64,000 bases of DNA, from assembly GCA_905221615.1 (NCBI GenBank), contig CAJNDT010006147.1, positions 1,231,152-1,295,151 on the forward strand, given 5' to 3'. Of this stretch, positions 54,478 to 63,508 are shown one piece after another. Position numbers and translations under genes: made by a program. The stretch's first letter is position 1; each line of letters opens with the position of its first letter. The notes under the pieces are model-generated. The model had not been told where the DNA came from. It ran no database searches and saw nothing but the letters and a program-made list of their open reading frames with translations. Source of the stretch: Symbiodinium sp. CCMP2592. Its lineage: Eukaryota; Sar; Dinophyceae; Suessiales; Symbiodiniaceae.

Positions 54478-54590
54478 GCGTATATATATATATATATATG
54501 CATATACACATGTGTTCGTTGGCTGGTTTATTCATTCATCTACTTACACTTGCGTGTATACATATATATATATATATTTATTTATTTGTT
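54478..54590. repeat. (TA)n and (TTTA)n microsatellites
   Basis: TA runs at about 54481-54500 and 54561-54580, followed by TTTATTTATTTG. Confidence 0.85.
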
Positions 54591-54721
54591 TACCTATAAC
54601 TTATTCTCATGTAGACACATATTACTGTACAATTACAAGCAGCAGCTGAAGATCCTCGGTTGCAGTCCGTGGCTGTGGGTTCCCGGTTTTGGTCAATAAC
54701 CCGGAGTTCTTCGAAGTTGTC

Positions 54722-54823
54722 AAACCTTTGATATTGGAGGAGCTAAGGAGCCAGGGATGATGATAATCCCTATTGATTCAGGAGCTAAAGAGCCAAGGGA
54801 ACTCCAAAACCAGTGGTTAGTTG
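54722..54823. mobile_element. dispersed repeat, family M
   Basis: A direct copy of 42250-42350 (AACCTTTGATATTGGAGGAG to AGTGGTTAGTTG) with few differences. It lies 17 bp before a family L element. Confidence 0.75.
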
Positions 54824-54839
54824 TTGAGTTGTTGAGTTC

Positions 54840-54930
54840 CCCAGAGACTCCAATACCCCTTAATGAAGGAATATACCTCAAACATGGTTTAAGGTATATT
54901 CCTTAATTAAGGGGTATTGGAGTCTCTGGG
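54840..54930. mobile_element. family L, near-perfect 91-bp palindrome
   Basis: CCCAGAGACTCCAATACCCC and GGGGTATTGGAGTCTCTGGG pair perfectly. TTAATGAAGGAATATACCT pairs with AGGTATATTCCTTAATTAA, leaving a loop of only about 12 bp (CAAACATGGTTTA). Confidence 0.9.
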
Positions 54931-55018
54931 TCTTCGAAGTTGTTGAGAGGCTGTAGATGGTGCGGCATGGTCTTCGAGGGGAACCTTTGGGGATGGTGGG
55001 TCTCGGGTGCAGGTTGTT

Positions 55019-55153
55019 TCATAGGGATCCTTAGGGGTGTAGGGGGAGCGGGGGTAGGGGGCCTTAAGGCCCATAATAAGGACTAATAAGGCCTATTTAA
55101 GGAAATATAGTCCCCTACACCCCTCCCCCCTACACCCCTAAGGATCCCTATGA
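55019..55153. mobile_element. family H, near-perfect 135-bp palindrome
   Basis: TCATAGGGATCCTTAGGGGT and ACCCCTAAGGATCCCTATGA ends. The loop is in the opposite orientation to that of 45430-45562. Confidence 0.85.
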
Positions 55154-55905
55154 TTGCTGCGAAACCCTGAGCCCTAGAACCAGGATGATGCCCGGGCACT
55201 GGAGTGGACAGTTCGTGCTGCGACTGAGCTGCAGAACAGCTGTTGAGTCGCAAGTCGTCGGCGAGGGTGGCCGTATCAGTTCAACTTGCATATGGTCGGC
55301 TTGAATTCAACAGACTTTTACTACGTTTATCATTTCTCCGCATCACTTATTGTTACCATTGGGCGATGATGATGAGTGCTAATGTTATGATTATTATCGT
55401 TGCCATCGGACATTACTCACACTTCTGTGAAATGTCATTAATCTTATTGTTCCTCTCGCTACTCTTATCAATATCAGTAGTACTAGTGTTGTTCGAGTTA
55501 TGTGATCGCATCTGCCAAAGGCAGAGGGCGGACTCGCCAATGCTCAGTTCAGCGCCGGGACAATGTGCCTTTTCAATGGCTAGTAGTTAAGGGGTTTAGG
55601 GATTCAGGTTTTAGGATTTTAGGTGCTGACGGGTCTAGGGTTCATAAGGCATCAGGGTTGAGGAGTTGAGGTTTGGGGTTTAGGGTTGAGGGCTGCTTCG
55701 ACTGGTTGTTTGTTCTAGGTTTAGGGTTTAGGGTTTAGTTCTAAGTTTCGAACCCGGTTGAGGGTTTGGACTGTAGGTTGCGCGAAGCGTATGTACTTCA
55801 CGTGTATTTGCACAGATGCTTGTCGAGAAAGTTCAGGTTCAGTGTCCTGGATTTGCGACTCACGAACAAGTTTGAACAAGCATGTATGGCCGCAAAAGCT
55901 TTTCG
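55154..55905. other. no supported gene
   Basis: The 115-codon frame at 55243-55590 is hydrophobic (MMMSANVMIIIVAIGHY) without other support. Confidence 0.3.
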
Positions 55906-55909
55906 ATGC

Positions 55910-56001
55910 CCCTAAGGGTCCAACTAGTTCCTATTTATGGTTTCTGGTACCTAAGAGGGCCCTAAAGTCCTGTAATAGGGAGTACTTGGACCCTCTGGGT
56001 A
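55910..56001. mobile_element. palindromic element, family P (reference copy)
   Basis: CCCTAAGGGTCCAACTAGTT and AGTACTTGGACCCTCTGGG ends, with GGTACCTAAGAGGGCCC in the centre. Confidence 0.65.
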
Positions 56002-56108
56002 CAGGTCTAAACGATTTGATGGAACTCGGAGCTCTAGGCGTCATGGTCAGGGACGCTACACAGGTTGGTTTTACGGGTCCAGGAAGGACCCTAAGGATGA
56101 GGAGAGGG

Positions 56109-56252
56109 TCCATTCATTATGGAAGTAGGTACCAGAAGACCATACCTTCATTGTTTTGAGTGCCAAATTGAAGATGGTATCCATTCTTATTATGGAATTA
56201 GGTACTAGCAGACCATACCTCCATGGTTTTGAGTGCCAAATTCAGTATATGT
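56109..56252. repeat. tandem pair of 72-bp repeats
   Basis: TCCATTCATTATGGAAGTAG to GAGTGCCAAATTGAAGA is followed directly by a similar unit ending GAGTGCCAAATTCAGTA. A diverged relative lies near 57535-57610. Confidence 0.75.
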
Positions 56253-57780
56253 GGGCCCTCTTGACGGGTCTCCTCAGCAACACCGGTCAAAGACTGCCGT
56301 CCATGGCATAGGCCTTGATGACAACAGGTCTGCTTCGACAGCACAACGCCTAATGTTGAGGGGACTCTTGGGTTAAAGTAGCGGGCTGGATTCAGGTTGA
56401 GGGCTCCGTTTCTTTTGGTTGTTCAGGGTTTAGGGTTTAGGGTTTAGGGTTCTATGGTGTAGGAATAGAGCCAGTTTAGGGGTTTTGCAGGGTGTAATTC
56501 GGGGTCCTTCCTGATTGAAGGTTGCTTGAAAGGCTGTAAAGCGGAACTGTGAGTGGGGGAAGCACAAGAAAAGAGCTAAGGTACTTCGAGGGGCAAGGGA
56601 CGCCGGTGGACTTTAACCGTTCCTTCTTCTGGTACGATGCTTGGATGCAGGATTTTGGCCCTAAGCTCTCAACCTCAACCCCCAAAAACCTAAACCCTAA
56701 ACCCTAACCCCTTTATAAAGCCTTAACCCTTTAAACCCCTAGACCTCAACCAAACCCTAACCCCCTTCTACAGCCTTAACCCATAAGCTCCTAAACCTCG
56801 ATCCGTAAAGCCACAGAGGTGGAGCCCGAGCCTCATCCATGGGTTTACGGTGTAGGATTTAGGGTTGCGGGTGTGGGATTTCGAGTTTTGGGTGTAGGAC
56901 TTAGGGCTGTGGCTGCAGGATTTCGAGTTTTGGGTGTAGGATTTAGGGTTGTGGCTGCAGGATTTCGGGTTGTAGGTGTAGGAGTTCTTTTTTTGGTGGG
57001 AAACGTCGCATCCTTGAGTTTTAGGGGCTCGACAAGGCTTCAATCTGGTGCCTCAGACTTCGATTAAGGCAAGGTGTGAGGCCTAGGGCGTTGGTGTTCA
57101 AAGAATTCGCATGGGCAACACCAGGCTTGTAATGTAGCAGCCCGCAAAACTTAAACCGTGAAGCCCACGCCCAAAACGCCGAAGTCTAAACCACTGCACC
57201 CTTAAACACTAAACCCTATAAAGCCTAAACTCTAGACCGTGAGCGGTTTACGGCCGTAAACCCTCAAACTCGCAACCTAAACCCCAAGTTTTAAAGCCTT
57301 GAGGCCTAAACTCCAAACCTTAGCACCTTGCACCTCCATTGCTTACCCCGGATGCCCAGGTCACCACGTAGCAGGTCATGTCCCTTGCACCCTAGACAGA
57401 CAGGCATGATGCAGGGTTTAAGGGTTGAGGGTTTGGTTGGGAGGTTTGAGGGTTTAGGGGTCAGCACGACAATGATACGGCAGACGCTTGCCACGGAAGT
57501 CCAAGGTATTAATTAGTGTTACTACATCCCGGAGGGTCCATAATATATACTACCAGTATGGAATTACGTCCCAAAGTTTATCCCAGCTATGGTTTTCGGG
57601 ACCTAACTCCATCACAGCAGTGCGCATTTCCTAAAGCCAAATACACCTGATTGGGCGGCACTTTTTTCAACCCTGAAATGACCTACAGTAGGAGTAGAGT
57701 AGGTGGCCTTAGTCCCTACACAATTCCAAGGGTTATTTAGTTACCCTAGGATGCTGGACAAGTAGGGCTACTGGGCGTCT
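56253..57780. other. no supported gene; TTTAGGG-type motifs
   Basis: GGGTTTAGGG at about 56428-56450, CCCTAAACC at about 56690-56760, and a GGATTTCGAGTTTTGGGTG repeat in 56840-56980. The antiparallel frames at 56768-57067 come from that repeat. Confidence 0.35.
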
Positions 57781-57783
57781 ATC

Positions 57784-57841
57784 CTACCTAGAGGCTCCAT
57801 ATAGTTCGAATCCCCAAAAGGAACTACAATGGAGCCTCTTA
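57784..57841. mobile_element. short (58-bp) family B derivative
   Basis: TACCTAGAGGCTCCATATAG and CTACAATGGAGCCTCTTA ends close over a very short loop (TTCGAATCCCCAAAAGGAA). Most of the left arm's inner part is lost. Confidence 0.6.
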
Positions 57842-57869
57842 GCACCCGAAACCGAAAGCCCAAAACGCT

Positions 57870-57930
57870 AAATTCAATTCCTAAACCCTAAACCCTAAAT
57901 TCAATCCCTAAACCCTAAACCCTACACCGC
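57870..57930. repeat. short CCCTAAA tract
   Basis: CCTAAACCCTAAACCC units around a duplicated AATTCAAT. Confidence 0.6.
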
Positions 57931-58030
57931 TGTTGAAGGGTAAACCCAAGAACTCGCCGCTGGATCTCAGGAGCAAGCTGCCAGTGCTCGCCTCAGCCGG
58001 ATCGTTCTTGGCTCTGTGGTTTTTGGAACG

Positions 58031-58082
58031 GATCCTACTATCTAGGGTACCATATGAGGGTTCCCTATTGTCGGAAACTCCG
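58031..58082. mobile_element. family O right half
   Basis: ATCCTACTATCTAGG, GGTTCCCTATTG and TCGGAAACTCC match the right half of 7545-7648. No left arm is found. Confidence 0.55.
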
Positions 58083-58297
58083 GTTTAAGGACTACCTGAA
58101 CCCTGTGAAACCTACATGGTTCAGGACTCAGTGAACGAAATCATAACAAGGAACCTTAAAAAGGTAGGTCATTTGGGAACAACGTAGGGTTTTGGGTTCG
58201 TCTTCGGGCTGAAGCGGGACTGTTGATTGTTGTGCGGTTTTGGGCAGGCCGTCCAGGGTTTGTATGAATGCTTCTACAGGGGCCTGTCTAGGGCTTA

Positions 58298-58399
58298 GCC
58301 ATACACGCGATAGCAGTTCCTTTTTGGATTACCTTATTATAGAATTCTAAATATGACCCCCCCCAAAAAAAAAAAAACTACTTTGGGGCCTTTGGCTAC
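58298..58399. mobile_element. palindromic element, family B, with C/A homopolymers
   Basis: TAGCCATACACGCGATAGCA and CTACTTTGGGGCCTTTGGCTA arms. The right inner arm has a CCCCCCCC then AAAAAAAAAAAA run in place of CCCCAAAAAGG. Confidence 0.6.
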
Positions 58400-58494
58400 G
58401 ATGACTTTCAAAGGTCGCCTGGGGCACTGCAGGCTTCAAAGCCGCATAGACTCCCAATCCTGAGGACCGACCTCCTCTCCCAAGGTGCTTCGGG

Positions 58495-58655
58495 TTCAGG
58501 TGTTAGGGTACAGGTGTTAGGGTTTAGGGTTCAGGTGTTAGGGTTTAGGGTTCAGGGTATAGGGTTCAGGTGTTAGGGTTTAGGGTTTAGGGTTCAGGTG
58601 TTAGGGTTTAGGGTTCAGGTGTTAGGGTTTAGGGTTCAGGTGTTAGGGTTTACAT
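58495..58655. repeat. 21-bp higher-order TTTAGGG array
   Basis: GTTAGGGTTTAGGGTTCAG(G/T) units repeat about seven times with small length changes. This is a tandem array built on the telomere motif. Confidence 0.85.
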
Positions 58656-59045
58656 GGACGCTAAGGAACCTGCCTTTTTAGGGCCCCCCAATATGATTTC
58701 TTTATAGAAGTCCCTGAAAAGATAGGCTAGTTGGGGTTAAGGTAGGGCTTAGGGTTTAGGGTTTAGGATTGGGGAGTTTCGGGGCCTTAAACCAAAGAGC
58801 CCCCGAAACAGAGCTCAATAAGGTAGGGATATCCCCATACATGCTTATGCTTATGTGCTTTTTGGGTCCCTAATATAAGCTGGGTTGTGGAGTACCGTAA
58901 TTTTATACTTTTTTGGGACCTGCAACTCAAAGGGAACCAATTATGAAGAAAAGTATCTACTTTTTTCTCCCTGGTTACTTCCAAGCCCAGTAAAACCGCT
59001 AAAGAACCCCCAAACAGAGCCCGAGAGCATCTCCAGACAGGCCAT
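58656..59045. other. weak palindrome, no supported gene
   Basis: CCTTTTTAGGGCCCCCCAAT and CTGAAAAGATAGGCTAGTTG at 58670-58735 may be a degraded palindromic element. A 65-codon - frame at 58787-58984 has no support. Confidence 0.3.
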
Positions 59046-59152
59046 CATAGGGGTTTAGTAGGGATTAGGGTTCCCATAATAAGGCTCATGTTGAGGAATC
59101 CCCACCCCAAGAATCTTAAACGCCCTTTTTGGCCTCCCATCAGGTCAGGGCG
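59046..59152. mobile_element. family N element
   Basis: ATAGGGGTTTAGTAGGGATT, TTGAGGAATCC, CCCAAGAATCTTAAACG and TTTTTGGCCTCCCATCA follow the order of 6190-6312. Confidence 0.65.
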
Positions 59153-59230
59153 ACGCCTCCGCTCAGATCCTCCTGGCGCGCATGCTGAACGAAGGCCGCC
59201 CCCTGAACTGTCAAAGGGTTTACGGTTTCG

Positions 59231-59420
59231 GTTACTTGCAGGTTCATGGGTAGCTATAAGGGTTCCTTTAAGGGTCCCTTTAAAGGGATCTAAAGGGATT
59301 CTATTAGGGTTTAGGGTTTAGGGTCTACGTGGAGGTTCATGAGTAGTTATAAGGAGGGTTATAAGTAGGATAACTTATAGTTATGAGCCACATTAGGGGA
59401 CTTATCACCCCACTGCTTAA
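59231..59420. mobile_element. two family C left ends, right end decayed
   Basis: TACTTGCAGGTTCATGGGTA at 59231 and ACGTGGAGGTTCATGAGTAG at about 59325 are family C left arms. GGGGACTTATCACCCC at about 59395 is the start of a right half. Confidence 0.5.
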
Positions 59421-59439
59421 GCCATAACTCGGATGCCCA

Positions 59440-59531
59440 GTAGTACCCTTATTCCCTTTTTGCAGTCCTAGGCTCCCTATAAAGTGTCCCCATACCAAAA
59501 TGGGAGCCCTTTTTATTCCTAGGTTACTAGG
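59440..59531. mobile_element. palindromic element, family J (divergent)
   Basis: TAGTACCCTTATTCCCTTTT and GAGCCCTTTTTATTCCTAGG arms. This is the last palindromic element before the right-hand gene block. Confidence 0.5.
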
Positions 59532-59985
59532 CGGCCTTTGTAAAGACTCTTACTTGAATGTTTCGGGTGTTGCTAACATGTTATAAGTGGTTGGTACAAT
59601 TGCGAGGGTTAGCTAAGCAACTTAGGGGCTTTATTAAGGGGGTTTAGCGAAGTTAGGCTAAGGGGTTAGCAACCTGGAAACTAAGTATATCAATGGTGAA
59701 ATTTATGGTTATGTAATAACAGAACATGAAGATTTGAGAAGTGAAATCTCAAAACTGTTTTCGGTAATTTGCGAGTTAAAAGCAAAGAAAACAAAAGTCT
59801 ACAGCACAAAAATCAAAGAATTTACAAAGCGAGAATACAGATCTCAGAAGGTTGAAAATTAGAATCAACCCAACTAGCTGTTCGAGAAGCAAACAAGCAT
59901 GCAGCTCAACTGGCTCCAGCAAAAGCATGCCTGCCTGCAAAAGTACCGTCCAAATCCCATTCGTCGTCTGCGAGATGCATGACAT
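59532..59985. other. no supported gene
   Basis: AT-rich spacer in which TTTAGGG motifs cease. Nothing is recognised. Confidence 0.4.
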
Positions 59986-59989
59986 GGAG

Positions 59990-60500
59990 TATTGTTTTGT
60001 TGCATGCATGCATGGCAGCATGTCACGGAGCATTGCATGCTGCATGCATGCCATGCACATGGAGCCTGCTCGAAGGCTTGCATGAGGCTTGCCATGAAGC
60101 ATTGCATGCTGCATGCATGCCATGCACAATCGAGCATGGAGGCATTCTTGCTACAATCCTGCTGCATGCATGGCATGCATCATGGAGCACGATCGCATGC
60201 ATGATGCATGTCCATGGAGCACTGCATGCATGCACTGCATGCTGCATGCATGACATGGAGCATGCATGGCATGCATGGAGCATTGCATGCTGCACATGGA
60301 ACATGAAGGCTTGCATGATGCTTGTCAATGGAGCCTTGCATGCTGCATGCATGCCATGTGTACGAAGCATGAAGGCATGCATGATGCATGTCGTGCATGC
60401 ATGCTATGCACAACATCGGACATGAATGCATACGTACTACAATCATGCTGCATGCATGCAAGAATAAACACAGATCGTGGAGCATCAGTTGCATGCATAT
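59990..60500. repeat. GCATGC/TGCATGCA-rich palindromic satellite
   Basis: TTGCATGCTGCATGCATG recurs at least five times (about 60034, 60103, 60232, 60282 and 60335), interspersed with CATGGAGC and GGCATGCATG. The self-complementary core GCATGC occurs dozens of times. It lies just past the 3' end of the transposase-like gene. Cys/His/Met-rich frames across it are artefacts. Confidence 0.85.
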
Positions 60501-60539
60501 ATAAGCATGGCTGCTGCGATTTTCTTGCCGGCAACATCT

Positions 60540-62666
60540 TCAAGCCATGCTGTTGCACAGGTGGCGGGGTAGCAGGGTGGTGAGAATGCCTGCATTGTTA
60601 TTGTAAACTACACTGCACAGGAAAGCATCAACCTGCATGATGGATAGGGCTTCACCTGCAATCCTCCACTTGGCCACTTGCTTCACTGCATCATGGGAAA
60701 CATACTCGCATCTGGACACAACACCTGCAACATAGCCGTCCACTTCGATAAGCCATTGGAGTCGGCCACAGCAAAAGGGGATGGGTGATTCATTGTCGGC
60801 AGCTGCATGGTGCAAAACAACATCACCGGTATGCAAGACAGCACCAGAAGCTAGCCGGCACTCTTTGCTGCAGTTGCAGGAATCACTCTCAGACACGATG
60901 TTGCTCTGCAGAAGTTGTGCCATTACTTTGGCGGATACGGGGTGAGGCTGCAGGAGATGAGGGCCAGCTCGAAATGGAGTGTCGCTCGAAAGCAAGGCAA
61001 GCTGTTCAGCATTTGTCTCCTCCAATAACCCTTGTTCAAAGTTGGTGGTGTTGCTGGTAGCTGTGCCGTATTTTCGCACTGATTTGTGTTTTCGCTCCAG
61101 TGTCCAGCATGCTGGCATGCATCGAAATCGTGACAGACATGCCTCAAAATGTAAACACCAATGAAACTTCGGAGCCATCTGGTCTCCCCACCCGGCGGCG
61201 ACGGTGAGGGACAATGCTCGCTCGACAGTCTGCAACAAAAGGCCTGCTGGAGGCAGTTGTAGTGTACAAGCTATCAAGATGGCCAAGACTTCCAACCAAG
61301 ACAAGCAAGCTTCCTTTGCAAGAGTGTCATCCGGGCTGGGGCAGCAGGTATGCAAAAAATATTCTAAAGGCTTTGAAATTGCTAAAACCTCAGAGGCTGA
61401 GCATTTGATGTAATTTGCCTTCCTGTGTGCCTTCATCTTCTCCTGGCTGAACAGCTTGTGCAGTGCCGCTGCTTTCTGGGCTTTCGGCCATTGCCAGAGT
61501 TGCAAGTAGTCATGAAAGGTAGCAGCTTTTCCAGTGGCTTCCAGCACCCACAGGATTATGCAGTTGAGGACTCCCATGCTGCATAAAGAATGCATCCAAT
61601 CAAAGCAATATTGCGAAGCCGGCCGCAATACATTCAGACTTCGTAGAACAGTGCTCATCATCAGGGCATGCGGCGAGAAAGACCACCCACAAGCCTGTTG
61701 CCACTGTTGGAACTTGCTTTTGGACTCTGTCCGGTGTCTTGATTCCATTCGTTCCCACGATTCCAAGAGCTCATCGTCTGTAGCTTGATGGCATGCATCC
61801 CATGTCAAATGTTTTGCCGATATCTTGACATCATCCTCAGAGCTTTTTGACCGTAGGGAAAAGATGTTCTTACAAAGCATGCAAACTCTCGAACCGGCAT
61901 CTTGCCGGTTCGAGTATGTGTGTTTCTGTGCACTTCCGTCCTGAAGTGTCATAGCAAGTGTAAAGAATAGTCTGATGCTTTTGCTCGGCCCCTTCAATGC
62001 CAAGCCATGCTCTGGATTTCCGAACTCGTTGGCAAACATGAACTCAAGCAGCAACCTCAAACATTGGCCTATACCAGCCGACACCTTCTGCACCAGTTCG
62101 GTTCTGACCACCATCAGTGTAAACCAATGATGCTCGTTCGAAAGCAACTTCGGTGACAGCTCCAGAAACGAGAAATACACCGCCCAGACTTTTCGCCCTT
62201 GGGAGGACAACTGATTGCCCGGGTGTACTTCATCGGAATAAAGGACCCCCCGCCAGGGGGATCCTATGCTGGATGGTGATGCTTCGTGCACATGATTCAA
62301 CATTTGGTAAAAATAACCACCTGCTGCATACATGCCCTGAATAAGACTCGCCAGGTTGATGCATGGTATGTTAAGGTCTGCACCGGCCAGTGACTTCGCC
62401 GGAAGTTGTTGCACAAGGGCCCCATAGGCAGTGCAACTTGCAATGGCCTGTTTCACTGCTTGCTTCATGTCATGCCTCGAATGCTTTTCTGGAATTCCTT
62501 CCTTTTCGACCAAACTCAAGATGCAACTCAAAGCTGAGCAAGTAACAAAAGGCAACTGCCTTCTGAACCCATCCAATCTCTGTAGTTTGGCCGAGCGAGA
62601 GCTTTCTGCTTCGTGCCCCCGCTGTTGCTTCTTTCTAGGTGCCGAAGATGTCGATGCAGCTTCCAT
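60540..62666 (-). CDS. 708-codon intron-less transposase-like protein
   Basis: The first ATG in the frame is at 62666 (MEAASTSSAPRKKQQRG, a basic N-terminus); the frame is closed upstream by a TGA about 30 bp earlier, and the stop is at 60540. Numbering from this ATG: YSDEVHPGNQL with D145; a C262-x2-C265 pair (VCMLC) shortly before a Lys/Ser-rich stretch; CFDWMHSLCSMG with D356 and H359; PKFHWCLHFEA with H502 and H506; and CWTLERKHKSVRKYG with E524. Asp, C-x-x-C, D-x-x-H, H-x3-H and W-x-L-E-R-K in this order resemble the DDE/RNase-H-fold transposases of the CACTA (Transposase_21) and KDZ group. The assignment is by pattern only. A second CNCSKEC cluster near residue 600 may bind zinc. There is no internal stop, so it looks intact. 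It is flanked on both sides by TGCATG-rich repeats. It appears distantly related to the multi-exon gene at 29730-31510. Confidence 0.6.
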   Translation of the reverse strand: MEAASTSSAPRKKQQRGHEAESSRSAKLQRLDGFRRQLPFVTCSALSCILSLVEKEGIPEKHSRHDMKQAVKQAIASCTAYGALVQQLPAKSLAGADLNIPCINLASLIQGMYAAGGYFYQMLNHVHEASPSSIGSPWRGVLYSDEVHPGNQLSSQGRKVWAVYFSFLELSPKLLSNEHHWFTLMVVRTELVQKVSAGIGQCLRLLLEFMFANEFGNPEHGLALKGPSKSIRLFFTLAMTLQDGSAQKHTYSNRQDAGSRVCMLCKNIFSLRSKSSEDDVKISAKHLTWDACHQATDDELLESWERMESRHRTESKSKFQQWQQACGWSFSPHALMMSTVLRSLNVLRPASQYCFDWMHSLCSMGVLNCIILWVLEATGKAATFHDYLQLWQWPKAQKAAALHKLFSQEKMKAHRKANYIKCSASEVLAISKPLEYFLHTCCPSPDDTLAKEACLSWLEVLAILIACTLQLPPAGLLLQTVERALSLTVAAGWGDQMAPKFHWCLHFEACLSRFRCMPACWTLERKHKSVRKYGTATSNTTNFEQGLLEETNAEQLALLSSDTPFRAGPHLLQPHPVSAKVMAQLLQSNIVSESDSCNCSKECRLASGAVLHTGDVVLHHAAADNESPIPFCCGRLQWLIEVDGYVAGVVSRCEYVSHDAVKQVAKWRIAGEALSIMQVDAFLCSVVYNNNAGILTTLLPRHLCNSMA

Positions 62667-62739
62667 CTTGCTTCGAAACAATGCACAAAGAATGCTTCAT
62701 GCACTCTTTGTGTATACAGTTCTGTCTATGATGAAGGTA

Positions 62740-63015
62740 TAATATATGTCTCTATATATGTGCATGCATGTGTAAGCTTGTGTGTGTGTATGCATTTACA
62801 AATATACGTGTATGTATATATGTATGCATGCATGGCAGTATATATGGATATGTATGTACATAAATGTATCTATATGTATATAGACCTGCAGGTTGTATGT
62901 ATGTATGTCTGATGTATGTATGTGCATGCATGTATGCATGTATGCATGTATGTTCAAGTATATATGCTGCAACGAAGGAACCTGTATGTATATACCTATA
63001 TGGGTAAGTATGCTT
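62740..63015. repeat. GTATGCATG / GTATATGT microsatellite
   Basis: TGCATGCATGTG, ATGTATATATG and CATGTATGCATGTATG units with no other content. Further TGCATG motifs extend to about 63480. Confidence 0.85.
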
Positions 63016-63500
63016 GCATATACATATGCATATAGACACACGAACACACGAAAGCGCTTTCATATATGCAGTACAGAGGGTTGCATACCTTTCACATGCA
63101 AGTTACTCTTACAAAAACTTCGGGGCAAATGTACCTTACAAACACTCATAGTCTGAAAAGAACCTACGTAACATTGTATAAACCGCAAACACTGAACCGT
63201 AATACTAAAAAAACCTTACAGATAGACTTTATAGTCTTCCTTGTGCCCGATTGCACATGCATGCACGGCCTGAACTGATATAGCCATGCACGGACATGCT
63301 CATGTAGCATCTGAAGGCAACATGCAGACATGGCAACACAAGCTGCAAGCATTCATGTTTGCCTCGCATTGCAAAAGTCCCCGGCACGATCATGTCATTC
63401 CTGACTTCGCAGCATGCATGTATGTGCACACCCTTGCCCCATGAGTGGATCAACTGTACGATCACTCCAAGCTGCATGCAGTTTCTGCAAGCAAGCTAAA
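63016..63500. other. no supported gene; scattered TGCATG motifs
   Basis: Spacer upstream of the transposase-like gene and downstream of the Lys-rich gene. GCATGCATG occurs at about 63256 and 63413. Confidence 0.4.
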
Positions 63501-63508
63501 ACAACAAT

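Noticed and set aside
55243-55590. 115-codon hydrophobic + frame, possible membrane protein
   Set aside because: Hydrophobicity comes from T-rich sequence; there is no start context or neighbour support.
59776-60494. Cys/His/Met-rich frames, possible metal-binding proteins
   Set aside because: Produced by the GCATGC satellite (Cys-Met-His codons on both strands).
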